From Sorangium sp051521495 (GTDB lineage Bacteria; Myxococcota_A; Polyangia; Polyangiales; Polyangiaceae), in the NCBI RefSeq assembly GCF_051521495.1, contig NZ_CP150355.1, positions 2,046,001 through 2,110,000 of the forward strand: a DNA stretch of 64,000 nucleotides. Reading direction: 5' to 3'. A program made the translations under genes and the position numbers. A model generated the notes under the pieces. That model did no database searches. It was given only the letters and a program-made list of their open reading frames with translations, and was not told where the DNA came from. Within the stretch, counting starts at the first letter, position 1; the number at the start of each line of letters is the position of its first letter. Positions 16,922 to 25,714 of this stretch are shown one piece after another.

Positions 16922-19900
16922 AGGTCCTCTGCGAGCGGGTCTCGGGCCGGGGCCTTGTTCCGGAGGAGGCTGTACATCACGGGCACGAAGAAGAGCGTGC
17001 TCAGCGTCGCGATGAGCAGGCCGCCGATGACGGCGCGCCCGAGCGGCGCGTTCTGCTCGCCGCCCTCGCCCAGGCCGAGCGACATGGGCAGCATGCCGAA
17101 GATCATCGCGAGCGCGGTCATGAGCACCGGCCTGAGGCGCGTCATGCCCGCGGCGAGGGCCGCGGTGCCCGCGTCGCGGCCCAGCTTGCGCTGGTCGTTC
17201 GCGAACGTCACGACGAGGATGCTGTTCGCCGTGGCGACGCCGACGCACATGATCGATCCCATGAGCGCCGGCACGCTCAGCGTCGTGTGCGTCATGAAGA
17301 GCACCCACGCGATGCCGGCCACCGCGCCCGGGAGCGCCATCAGGATGATGAGCGGGTCGAGCCACGACTGGAAGTTCACGACCATCAGCAGGTAGACGAG
17401 CATGACCGCGAAGAGGAGCCCGTAGCCGAGCCCGCTGAACGAGGAGTCCATGCTCTCGGCCTGCCCCTTGATGGTCACCTTCGTCCCGCGCGGCAGCTCG
17501 GGCCGGAGCTCGTCGACCATGCGCGAGACGGCGCCCGCGACCGAGCCGAGGTCGGTGCCGTCGACGTTCGCCTGGACGTCGAACGTCCTCGCGACGTTGT
17601 AGTGGGTGATGTTGGCCGGCCCTGTCGTGCGCGACATCGACGCGACGTTGGACAGGAGCTGAGGGCGGCCGTCGCCGGTCGACAGCGGCGTGGCGTTCAC
17701 GTCGTCGATCGACCCCATCGCGTACTGGGGCGTCTGCACGGCGACGAGGTACTGCACGCCGCGCTTGTCCAGCCAGTAGGTCGGCGACGTCTGCCCGCTC
17801 GACGACAGCGAGACGAGCACGTCGCTCGCCACGTCGCGCTGGCTGAGCCCCAGCTGGTCGGCCATGGTGCGGTCGACGTCGATGCGGAGCTGGGGCCTCG
17901 CCGGCACCTGCGCGAGGTGCACGTCCACCGCGCCGGGGATCCTCTCCATGCGATCGGCGATCTTCAGCGCGACGGCGTAGGTCTCGTCCTCCTTGCCGAT
18001 CGGGCCGACGACCTGGACGTTGATGGGCGCCGCGAGGCCGAAGTTCAGCACCTGCGTCGAGATGTCGGGGGCGAGGAAGAAGAACGTCGTGTCGGGGTAC
18101 GCCGCGTTGAGCCTCGCGCGGAGGGCCCGGACGTGGTCGGCGGTGGGCCGGTGGTGCTCCGCGAGCGCGATGAAGATCTGGCCGTCGGCCGACGAGATCT
18201 GCGCGCCCTCGCTGAGCGACAGGTTGATGCCGCTCGCCGGGATCCCGAGGCTGTCGAGCATCGTGCGGATCTCGCCCGGCGGGATCACCTCGCGGATGGT
18301 CCCCTCGATCCGGGCGAAGCGCCGCTCGCTCTCCTCGAGGCGGGTGCCCGCCGGGCCGCGCACGTGGAGCTTGATGAGCCCCGCGTCGACGGTCGGGAAG
18401 AAGTCGCGGCCGAGGAGCGGGATCAGCGCGACCGAGGCGGCGACGAGCGCAAGGAACGCCCCGACGAACATGGCGCGGTGCGCGAGCGCCCACGCGAGCC
18501 ACCCGCCGTACGCCGCCCGCAGCCGGTCGAAGGCGCGGTTGAACGCGGCGAAGGCGCGCCCGAAGAGGCTCTGGGGAGCAGCGTGGCCGTGCGCGTGCTC
18601 CGCCGCCTCGCGCTCGAGCAGCAGGCGCACGAGCGTCGGGACGAGCGTCCGCGACAGGAAGTACGACGTGAGCATGGCGAAGACGACCGCCAGGGCCATC
18701 GGCACGAAGAGCGAGCGCGCGGCGCCGGCGATGAAGGCGACCGGCACGAAGACGATGCAGATGCAGAGCGTGGAGACGAGCGCCGGGACGGCGATCTCCT
18801 GCGCCCCGTCGACGATGGCGCGCACGAACGGCTTCCGCTGCCCGAGGTTCCTGTGGATGTTCTCGATGGCCACGGTCGCGTCGTCGACCAGGATGCCGAC
18901 CGCGAGCGCCATCCCGCCGAGCGTCATCACGTTGAGCGTGTAGCCGAGGGCGTTCAGGGTGATGATCGAGACGAGGATCGAGAGCGGGATGCTGATGACG
19001 ACGATGAGCGTGCTGCGCCAGCTCCCGAGGAACAGCACGATCATGAGCGCCGTGAGCCCCGCGGCGATCAGCGCCTCGTGCACGACCCCGGAGACCGCGG
19101 CGCGGACGAACACCGACTGATCGAAGAGCAGCGAGACCTTGAGCTCCTTCGGGAGCTTCTCGAGCGTGGCCGGCAGCATCGCGTGGATGCGCGAGGCGAC
19201 GTCGAGCGTGCTCGCGCTCCCGTTCTTGAGGACGCTGAGGAGCACGCTGCGCTTGCCCTCCACGTGCACCATGTTCGTCTGCGGCGCGCTCCCGTCGCGC
19301 ACGCTCGCGACGTCGCGGAGGGTGATGGTCCTGCCGTTCACCGTCTTGAGCGGCAGCTTCCCGAGCTCCTCGAAGGCCGCGGGGCTGCTGTTCATGATGA
19401 CGGGGTACTCGTTCTCCCCCATCTTCGCCGTGCCGGAGGGCAGGATGATGTTCTGCAGCCCGAGCGCGGCGTTCACGTCGCGCGGCGACAGCCCCCAGGC
19501 GAAGAGGCGCTGCGGGTCGATATCGACCATGATCTGGCGCTGCTTCCCGCCATAAGGGTAGGGGATCTGCGTGCCCCGGATCGTGGCGATGTCGGCGCGG
19601 ATGAAGTTGACCGCGTAATCGAAGAGCTGCTGCTCGCTCAGCGACTCGCTCTCCAGCGCGGCCTGGAGGATCGGCACGTTGGAGGCGCTGTAACGGATGA
19701 TGAGCGGCGGGCTGATGCCGGACGGCATCTGGCGGATGGCGGTCTGCGAGATCGCCGTGACCTGCGCCGTGGCGGCCTCGATGCTGGCGCCGGGCTGGAG
19801 GAAGATCTTGATGATCGCGATGCCGGTGAGCGACTGGCTCTCGATGTGATCGATGTCGTTGACGGTCGTGGTGAGGAAGCGCTCGTAGTTGTTGACGATG

Positions 19901-20085
19901 CGCTTCTCCATCTCCTCGGGGGGGAGGCCGCCGTAGTTGAAGATGACGGACAGGACCGGGATGTCGATGTCCGGGAAGATGTCCGTCGGCATCCGGGCGA
20001 CGGTGAACACGCCCAGGATGACGATCAGCATCGACATCACGATGAACGTGTACGTGCGTTGAAGCGCGATCCGGACGAGCCACAT
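16918..20085 (-). CDS. RND-family multidrug efflux pump (AcrB/MexB type)
   Basis: A 1055-residue proton-driven inner-membrane pump. It starts with TM1 (residues 10-30) and the typical MPTDIFPDIDIPVLSV, has two large periplasmic loops and two six-helix bundles. The proton-relay pair Asp401-Asp402 in VGILVDDATVAIENIHRNL of TM4 is intact, and the second half has GVATANSILVVTFAND. Length matches the family. It is the first gene of a two-gene operon with the adaptor and is divergent from a LysR regulator with 126 bases between. Substrate cannot be told; there is no outer-membrane factor gene here. Confidence 0.93.
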   Translation of the reverse strand: MWLVRIALQRTYTFIVMSMLIVILGVFTVARMPTDIFPDIDIPVLSVIFNYGGLPPEEMEKRIVNNYERFLTTTVNDIDHIESQSLTGIAIIKIFLQPGASIEAATAQVTAISQTAIRQMPSGISPPLIIRYSASNVPILQAALESESLSEQQLFDYAVNFIRADIATIRGTQIPYPYGGKQRQIMVDIDPQRLFAWGLSPRDVNAALGLQNIILPSGTAKMGENEYPVIMNSSPAAFEELGKLPLKTVNGRTITLRDVASVRDGSAPQTNMVHVEGKRSVLLSVLKNGSASTLDVASRIHAMLPATLEKLPKELKVSLLFDQSVFVRAAVSGVVHEALIAAGLTALMIVLFLGSWRSTLIVVISIPLSILVSIITLNALGYTLNVMTLGGMALAVGILVDDATVAIENIHRNLGQRKPFVRAIVDGAQEIAVPALVSTLCICIVFVPVAFIAGAARSLFVPMALAVVFAMLTSYFLSRTLVPTLVRLLLEREAAEHAHGHAAPQSLFGRAFAAFNRAFDRLRAAYGGWLAWALAHRAMFVGAFLALVAASVALIPLLGRDFFPTVDAGLIKLHVRGPAGTRLEESERRFARIEGTIREVIPPGEIRTMLDSLGIPASGINLSLSEGAQISSADGQIFIALAEHHRPTADHVRALRARLNAAYPDTTFFFLAPDISTQVLNFGLAAPINVQVVGPIGKEDETYAVALKIADRMERIPGAVDVHLAQVPARPQLRIDVDRTMADQLGLSQRDVASDVLVSLSSSGQTSPTYWLDKRGVQYLVAVQTPQYAMGSIDDVNATPLSTGDGRPQLLSNVASMSRTTGPANITHYNVARTFDVQANVDGTDLGSVAGAVSRMVDELRPELPRGTKVTIKGQAESMDSSFSGLGYGLLFAVMLVYLLMVVNFQSWLDPLIILMALPGAVAGIAWVLFMTHTTLSVPALMGSIMCVGVATANSILVVTFANDQRKLGRDAGTAALAAGMTRLRPVLMTALAMIFGMLPMSLGLGEGGEQNAPLGRAVIGGLLIATLSTLFFVPVMYSLLRNKAPARDPLAEDL

Positions 20086-20198
20086 GGGCCAATTCCCGTC
20101 CCCCTCCGGAGCGCCCCGGCAGGGGGTGGCGCCTGAGGGCAGGCTCCGCTTTTAGGGTGCCGTCGACGCTCGTCCAATCTATTCTTTCGTATCACACG

Positions 20199-20213
20199 AT
20201 ACCTTTAAGGTAT
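20199..20213 (+). promoter_or_regulatory. LysR-type T-N11-A palindrome at the LysR start
   Basis: ATACCTT and AAGGTAT flank one T, giving a 15-bp near-perfect palindrome that contains the T-N11-A core of LysR boxes. It ends on the ATG at 20212. A second inverted repeat, GTATC (20190-20194) and GATAC (20199-20203), overlaps it. The site lies between the LysR gene and the divergent RND operon, where autorepression and activation of the pump are expected. Confidence 0.5.
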
Positions 20214-21186
20214 GGACCTGCGTCACCTCCGGTACTTCACGGCCGTCGCCGAGGAGCGGCACTTCGGCCGCGCGGCGCAGCGGCTCGGCATCGCCCAGCC
20301 GCCGCTGAGCCGGCAGATCCAGGATCTCGAGTCGGAGCTCGGCTTCTCGCTCTTCGATCGCTCGCGGCGGCGCGTCGAGCTGACGCCCGCGGGCGCTGTC
20401 TTCCTCGCCCACGTCCGGCGGGTCTTCGACGCGCTCGATCTCGCGGTGCACGAGGCCCGGCGCGCGAGCGTGGGCGAGACCGGGCGCCTCGTGGTCGGGT
20501 ACCTGTCGTCGCTCGCCTACAGCGGCATCACCGAGCTGGTCCGCACCTTCCGCGGGGAGCTCCCCGCGGTGGAGCTCGCGCTCCGCGAGATGCCGCCGCA
20601 GGAGCAGATCGAGGCGCTCAAGGACGGGCGCATCGACGTCGGCTTCGTGAGGGCGCCGCTCCACGACGCCCGGCTCGCGTCCGAGTGCGTCCGGCGCGAG
20701 CCGCTGCTGGTCGCCCTGCCGGCCGACCACCCGCTCGCCGCGCGGAAGCGCATCCCGCTCGAGCTCCTGTCGCGAGAGCCGTTCGTCGTGTTCCCGCGCC
20801 AGCGCGGGTCGGCCTTCTTCGATCTGGTGATGGGGCTCTGCCGCGAGGCGGGCTTCTCCCCGCGCATCGCGCAGGAGGCGCTTCACCTCGACATCCTGAG
20901 CCTGGTGGCGGCCGGCTTCGGCGTCTCTATCCTACCGGAATCCATCAAGAATTTTGGGCGCAGGGGGCTCGCGCTGCGGCCGATCGTGGGCGCGCCGTCG
21001 ACCGATCTCCTCGTCGCGTGGCGCGCCGACGATGACTCGCCCACGCTCCGGCAGTTCCTGTCGTTCGTGCGGCGGGTCGGCGTCAACAAGGGCAAGCCGC
21101 GCGCTGCGGGCCGCGCAGCGGCGGAAGGCGAACGAGGCCGTCGGATCCGCGGGGCCGCCACGGCGGGGCCAGGCGCAGAGGACTAG
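20212..21186 (+). CDS. LysR-family transcriptional regulator
   Basis: A 324-residue regulator. The N-terminal winged helix (1-60) is textbook: MDLRHLRYFTAVAEERHFGRAAQRLGIAQPPLSRQI and LFDRSRRRVELTPAG. The effector-binding domain (about 90-295) includes GRLVVGYL, KDGRIDVGFVR and AAGFGVSILPES. The last 30 residues are a basic, Ala/Gly-rich extension beyond the family core. It is divergent from the RND pump operon, the standard arrangement for a LysR activator of efflux genes, and a T-N11-A palindrome overlaps its start. Confidence 0.92.
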   Translation: MDLRHLRYFTAVAEERHFGRAAQRLGIAQPPLSRQIQDLESELGFSLFDRSRRRVELTPAGAVFLAHVRRVFDALDLAVHEARRASVGETGRLVVGYLSSLAYSGITELVRTFRGELPAVELALREMPPQEQIEALKDGRIDVGFVRAPLHDARLASECVRREPLLVALPADHPLAARKRIPLELLSREPFVVFPRQRGSAFFDLVMGLCREAGFSPRIAQEALHLDILSLVAAGFGVSILPESIKNFGRRGLALRPIVGAPSTDLLVAWRADDDSPTLRQFLSFVRRVGVNKGKPRAAGRAAAEGERGRRIRGAATAGPGAED

Positions 21187-21219
21187 CGCGGCAGAGGCGC
21201 GGGGCGCGCGCCTGGGGGC

Positions 21220-23376
21220 TCAGGCACGGGGGGCTCGCGGCGCGTTGCCCCGAGCCGCGTCGCCCCGAGCCGCGTCGATCGCCTGCCGCCTGCGACGCAG
21301 CGCCGAGAGCGCGCTGCCGAGGGTCTGGTGCAGCGTCATCCCCTCGAGGTCGACGCCGAGGCGTGTGAACCCCTGCGCGACCTGCGGCCGCATCCCCACG
21401 ACGATGACCTCGGCGCCGAGGAGGACGGCGGCGCGGGTCGTCTTCATCAGCGACGCCGCGACCTGCATGTCGGCGGAGGGCACGCCGGTGATGTCCATCA
21501 GCAGCACCTCGGCTTCCTGGCGGCTGAGCTCCGCGAGCACCACCTCGAGCACCTGGCGCGCGCGCTCCACGTCGATGGGGCCGACGAGCGGCACGAGCAG
21601 CACGCCCTGGTCGAGCGGGATGACCGGGCACCCGAGGCGGCGCACGGCGTCGGCGAGGGCGCGCTCGCGCTCGTAGGCGGCGCGCGCGTGCTTCTCCTGC
21701 TCGATCAGCGACTCGATCATCGACGCGCGCTCGAGCGCCGCGGTGATCATCGCCACCCACATCTCCATGTCCCGGTGATCCAGCCCGAGCGGGCTGCTCA
21801 CCGGGGCGCAGACGGCCAGGATGCCGCGATCCTGGCCCTCGCTGCGGAGCGGGATGAGCCGGATGACGTGGTCTTTGTCGCGCTGGACGGCGTCAGGCAG
21901 CCAGTCGCCGCGCGGGAACGCCTCCGCCGCGATGCGCGCGTCCGCCTCCGGAGATGCGGCCGTCGCTCCGGGGGAGCAGCTCTCGACGATCCGGAGCGCG
22001 GGACCCGCGTCTCCAGGCGCTTCCCACACGGCGAGGCAGCCCCAGCTCATGTGCACCGCGGAGAGCCAGCTCAGCTTGCTCCCGCCGCTGCCCGTGTCCG
22101 AGAGGAGCGTCTCCCGGATGACGAGGTTGATGTCGAGGAGGCCGTTCAGGTAGTCGGCGCGGGCCGCCTCGATCGCCACCCGGCCCTCCATCATGTCGCG
22201 CCGGGCCGCCCGGATGTACGCCGCGACGCGCCGCTCGGCGGCGGCGTCCCGCGCGCCGAGGAGCATCGTCTGGCCGGCTCGCTCCAGCCGGTCGACCATC
22301 TCGAGGAGCCGGTCGATGTCGGGCATTTGCTCCGCGACCTCTCGCCAGGCCCGCTCCAGCGCCGCGGCAGCGGGGCCGGGCCTGCCATGGGCCGCCGCCG
22401 CGAGCCCCAGGACCACCTCCGTCACCCCGGGCCAGGCCTCTTCCGGCGAGCTCGGCCCGGGCGCCGCCGAGAAGCTCGCGAGCGCGGCGAGCTCCTGAGC
22501 GAGCGCGCCGGCCGGCGCGACGGCGCTCCTGGCCGACGCGGGCGCCTCGCGCTGCGCAGGGGCGGGCGAGCAACCGCACGAGCGGCGCACGACCAGCGGC
22601 GTCGGCGCAATGTGCCCGGCGCCGGGGACCTCCCGCCCAGCGAGGAGGTCGATGAGCAGCTCGGCGGCCCTCTTGCCGAGCCAGTCGAACCGCTGGCGAA
22701 CCGTCGTCAGCGGCGGCGAGGCGTACCGGGCCGCCTCGATGTCGTCGAACCCGACGAGGGCGATGTCCTCGGGGACACGGATGCCTGCCTCGGCGAACGC
22801 GTCGATGGCCCCGAGCGCCACCTGGTCGGCCGCCATGAACATCGCGGTGCACGAGATGTCCCCTTCCAGGAGGCGTTGCACGGCGAGCCGCCCGCTCACC
22901 CTCTCGTTGTTCGGGAGATCGAAGACGAGGCCGGGATCGAACGGGATGCTGCGCTCTTCGAGCGCGTCCCGGTAAGCCTGGAAGCGCTGCCGGATATCCT
23001 CGTGCGCCATGTGGCCCGCGAAGACGATCTGCTGGTGGCCGTGCTCGATCAGGTGGCGTATGGCCGAGAGGGCGCCACCGTGGTTGTCGGGCAGGACGTA
23101 GGGGCAGCGCGCGTCGTTTGCGCGCGCGCTGAGGGTCACGACCGGCCGGCCGTCGTCGAGGAAGCGCTCGAGTTCCGCCGCGTCGATGAGCGCGATCCAC
23201 CCGTCGACCTGGTCTCGCGCGAGCCTCAGCCGGTGAACGTCTCGCGGGGACGCCCGGATGGCGATCACCCGATATCCGGCGCGCCCGGCGGCCGACTGGA
23301 TACCGCCGAGAAGCTCGCAAACATATCTGCCCCAGATGTCGGGGCACATGATGCCGATGGCTCTATCGAGCGACAT
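21220..23376 (-). CDS. LacI-type sensor domain fused to a STAS domain, no DNA-binding domain
   Basis: A 718-residue signalling protein. Residues 1-270 are the effector-binding half of a LacI/GalR repressor: IGIMCPDIWGRYVCELLGGI, VLPDNHGGALSAIRHLI, ALVGFDDIEAARYASPPLTTVRQ and a Cys pair at SCGC. No helix-turn-helix precedes it. The middle (about 280-430) is helical, a GAF-like region (about 430-565) follows, and after a coiled linker a STAS domain covers about 585-700 (LLVPLVGPIDVERARQV, LMDITGVPSADMQVAASL). A near-identical architecture is encoded at 34474-36624. It should be cytoplasmic and sense a small sugar-like ligand. The RsbR-type phosphosite is Met here. Convergent with LysR, 33 bases apart. 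Confidence 0.85.
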   Translation of the reverse strand: MSLDRAIGIMCPDIWGRYVCELLGGIQSAAGRAGYRVIAIRASPRDVHRLRLARDQVDGWIALIDAAELERFLDDGRPVVTLSARANDARCPYVLPDNHGGALSAIRHLIEHGHQQIVFAGHMAHEDIRQRFQAYRDALEERSIPFDPGLVFDLPNNERVSGRLAVQRLLEGDISCTAMFMAADQVALGAIDAFAEAGIRVPEDIALVGFDDIEAARYASPPLTTVRQRFDWLGKRAAELLIDLLAGREVPGAGHIAPTPLVVRRSCGCSPAPAQREAPASARSAVAPAGALAQELAALASFSAAPGPSSPEEAWPGVTEVVLGLAAAAHGRPGPAAAALERAWREVAEQMPDIDRLLEMVDRLERAGQTMLLGARDAAAERRVAAYIRAARRDMMEGRVAIEAARADYLNGLLDINLVIRETLLSDTGSGGSKLSWLSAVHMSWGCLAVWEAPGDAGPALRIVESCSPGATAASPEADARIAAEAFPRGDWLPDAVQRDKDHVIRLIPLRSEGQDRGILAVCAPVSSPLGLDHRDMEMWVAMITAALERASMIESLIEQEKHARAAYERERALADAVRRLGCPVIPLDQGVLLVPLVGPIDVERARQVLEVVLAELSRQEAEVLLMDITGVPSADMQVAASLMKTTRAAVLLGAEVIVVGMRPQVAQGFTRLGVDLEGMTLHQTLGSALSALRRRRQAIDAARGDAARGNAPRAPRA

Positions 23377-23944
23377 GGTGGCAGGATCCTCGGTGGTCCT
23401 CTGCTCCGGCGTTCCGTCGTGCCGCGATCACGAGCGGAAATGGGTAGCACGGGACCCAGGTGTGGCCATGCCGCTCTGCGGCGCGCTCGCGGCGGGAGCG
23501 CGCCCTCGTCGTCTCCCGCGTTTCCCGCGTTCCTACGTCCTCACGTCCGGTCCCCGGTCGTTGGCTGATAGCGGTGCTGTGCGGCAAGCGGCGAGAGTAT
23601 CGGACGGATGGCTTCGCTTGTCAGCACCGTTCGTCGGGTGGTGGCCAGGAGGACAGCTCTTTGCGCCTTCTGCTCGAGGTCCTAGAGAAAGCGCTCGATG
23701 GGTACGTAGGACTTGCTCGGCCTCTCGCCACTCGAGCCCGAGCCAGGCGAGCACGAACGACTCTGTGTTGGGCGCCGTTCGTGGGCGGAGCTCCACCCGT
23801 GCAGGCGAATTGCCATAGCAGCGCGGCGCCTAGGGCTCCGCCTCCGGCGCGTGGCTGGGAGGCTCGGGATGGGCTCGGCGACATCGGCGCAGCGTAACGC
23901 CGATCCCGTCGCCCCGATTCCTCCCGCAGCGCCTCGGCCGAGGC
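23377..23944. other. Gene-free region of 568 bases
   Basis: No frame here has convincing codon use, a ribosome site and protein-like composition together. The left part should hold the promoter of the minus-strand sensor-STAS gene; GAGG about nine bases before its ATG is the likely ribosome site. The right part carries a strong hairpin (23877-23913) and the 14-base palindrome GCCTCGGCCGAGGC at 23931-23944, directly after the stop of the minus-strand gene ending at 23945. I saw no RNA gene. Confidence 0.45.
23877..23913 (-). terminator. Long bulged hairpin downstream of the Cys-protein gene
   Basis: GGCGAC plus ATCGGCG (23877-23889) pairs with CGCCGAT (23898-23904) and GTCGCC (23908-23913), giving 13 pairs with a 3-base CCC bulge and an 8-base loop. 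It lies about 30 bases past the stop of the minus-strand gene. There is no T-run, so it may be a stabilising or Rho-assisted end. Confidence 0.35.
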
Positions 23945-24544
23945 TCACTCCCCGTGTGGCGAGCGCTGCTCGGAATCGTTCGAAAAGGGGAGCGCCTGCT
24001 GCTCGAGGGCCACCCGCCCCTTGCGCTTCGGCCGGCGCGGCGGCGCCTCGGCCTCCGTCGGCTCGCCCTCGGTCCGTTCGGCGCAGCGCGGGCAGACGGC
24101 CGGCGGCGGCGCGGGCGGCTCCGGCGCCGGGATCTCGAGCCGGGGCGGCGAGGGAGGTTCCGGCGCCACCTCGGGCTGCGATGGCTCGACCGGATCCGCC
24201 CGCTCGATCTCGGCGCGACCGCGCGCGTGCTCGGCGGTGACCAGCGCGCGGAGGGCGCGGGCGGCGGCGCGGTGCTCGGCGGCGGCCCGGCGCAGGCGCG
24301 CGACGAGCTCGAGCGCCGCTCGCGGCGGCGCGTGGAAGCGGGCGCGCTCGCGGTGCGCGCAGCCGTCGTGGGCGCCGCCGCTGCTGCCGCAGTCGATGCA
24401 GATCCGCTCGAGCGCGAGCGGCTCCCGGACGGCGGAGCTCGGCTCGTCCGTCGCGGCGTCGTCCGGCGGGATCGCGTCGATGGGTTCCTCGGCGGACGGC
24501 AGCTCTTCGACGACGACGGCGACGGCGGCCTTGCGGGAGCGCAT
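23945..24544 (-). CDS. Hypothetical protein with two Cys-pair (zinc-ribbon-like) motifs
   Basis: A 199-residue soluble protein. After an acidic N-terminus there is ICIDCGSSGGAHDGCAH (about residues 48-64), then a helical Ala/Arg/Glu-rich stretch (about 70-115), a Pro/Glu-rich linker and a second pair in VCPRCAER (about 149-156). The tail is basic (RRPKRKG). CxxC pairs suggest zinc binding, but I do not recognise a family. The opposite strand is also open over this stretch, but its product is Arg/Gly-rich and lacks these ordered features, so the minus strand is preferred. It is divergent from the TPR gene. Confidence 0.6.
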   Translation of the reverse strand: MRSRKAAVAVVVEELPSAEEPIDAIPPDDAATDEPSSAVREPLALERICIDCGSSGGAHDGCAHRERARFHAPPRAALELVARLRRAAAEHRAAARALRALVTAEHARGRAEIERADPVEPSQPEVAPEPPSPPRLEIPAPEPPAPPPAVCPRCAERTEGEPTEAEAPPRRPKRKGRVALEQQALPFSNDSEQRSPHGE

Positions 24545-24694
24545 GCCCGTCGGCTAGCAGATCATTGAACGGATGTACAGTGGATGTCGCCGCTCCCGGC
24601 GCGCCGGACCGTCCGGGGTTGGCGGACGCCCGGGGATGGCGGACGGGGCAAGCGCCTGTGTCTGCCGAGTGCTCTGTGGTTGAATCCGTGGTTC

Positions 24695-25636
24695 ATGGCT
24701 CAGGATGCGGTCACGCGGCTCGGCCGGGAGGCGCTCTCGCAGTACACCCGCGACGCGCTGATCGACCTGGCGGACCGCGAGCTGGCCCGGACGGCAGACC
24801 CGCTCGTGTTCCTCGCGGAGGCGTCGCGCCATGAAGCCGTGCTCGACGACCGGATCGCGTCGCTCTACGAGCGCGCGCTGCGGTCTCCGTGTCCACTGGT
24901 CAGGTTCCAGGCGGCCTGGTGCGTGTACGAGACCAAAGCTTGCTGGGCCCGGTTCATCCCCGTCCTGCAGGTCGCCCGTGAGGCCGAAGAAGACGAGTCG
25001 AACCGGGAGAACCTCGGAGTCGTGATCGACCTTCTCTACCTGGGAGAGCTCTACGAGCGCCGGGGAGCCCACGAGCAGGCCGCGCAGCACTACGCGCGCT
25101 TCGCCGAGCTCGAGCCCGATTTCTCCCCGAGGAACTCGTATGTTTCGCACCCGGATTACTACGATATCAAGCGCTTTTATCCGGGGACGGTCGAGGCGTA
25201 CGGAAGGCTCGGGAACCTGTACCGCGATCGGCTGGGCAACCCAGATCGGGCGCTCTTTTACTACGAGAACGCCCTGCGGCTGAGCCCGTCGCACCACACC
25301 CCCTACCGGGAATACGCGCGCCTCCTGCAGCAGGCCGATCCTGCCGGGGCGCTCGAGCTCCTGCGGAAGGAGATCGAGGTGCTGATCTCCTATCCGGATC
25401 CCGATCCGAGCCCGGTCTCGCGGTGTCTGCCCTTCGAGCCCCGGGAGGTGGTCGAGCGGTTCCGTGCATGGAGCTCTCATCCGATGGCGCCGCGCCACGA
25501 GGTGGACGTAATCGCGCGGTCGGTCCTCCGGTTCCTGAAGGGCCTGTCCATCGAGCCATACCGGTTCGCCTACCCCGAGTGGAACGAGCTCGCGCAGCAG
25601 GTGGAGAGTGCGTCCTCTCCGAGTCCGAGCGCGTGA
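24695..25636 (+). CDS. TPR-repeat protein of unknown function
   Basis: A 313-residue protein from ATG 24695. Several helix pairs resemble tetratricopeptide repeats: LLYLGELYERRGAHEQAAQHYARFAELEP and YGRLGNLYRDRLGNPDRALFYYENALRLSP. They are preceded by a helical N-terminus that looks HEAT-like (LVRFQAAWCVYE). No signal peptide or membrane segment is evident, so it is likely cytoplasmic and a protein-binding scaffold. The frame is open to 24584, giving an optional 37-residue extension without a clear ribosome site. Divergent from the Cys-pair protein. Confidence 0.75.
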   Translation: MAQDAVTRLGREALSQYTRDALIDLADRELARTADPLVFLAEASRHEAVLDDRIASLYERALRSPCPLVRFQAAWCVYETKACWARFIPVLQVAREAEEDESNRENLGVVIDLLYLGELYERRGAHEQAAQHYARFAELEPDFSPRNSYVSHPDYYDIKRFYPGTVEAYGRLGNLYRDRLGNPDRALFYYENALRLSPSHHTPYREYARLLQQADPAGALELLRKEIEVLISYPDPDPSPVSRCLPFEPREVVERFRAWSSHPMAPRHEVDVIARSVLRFLKGLSIEPYRFAYPEWNELAQQVESASSPSPSA

Positions 25637-25714
25637 TCGCTTGTACGAGCGCGTGACCGTCGGCGCGGTCGCGGCCCTGAATTCGGCGCAGAGCCGTCGT
25701 GGTAGCCTGCCGTC

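Noticed and set aside
17287..20136. Long plus-strand frame over the RND pump
   Set aside because: Antisense of a clearly conserved pump; the product is His/Asp/Arg-rich and has no membrane helices.
23954..24568. Plus-strand frame over the small Cys-pair gene
   Set aside because: Product is Arg/Gly-rich with no pattern; the minus frame has ordered CxxC pairs and a normal start.
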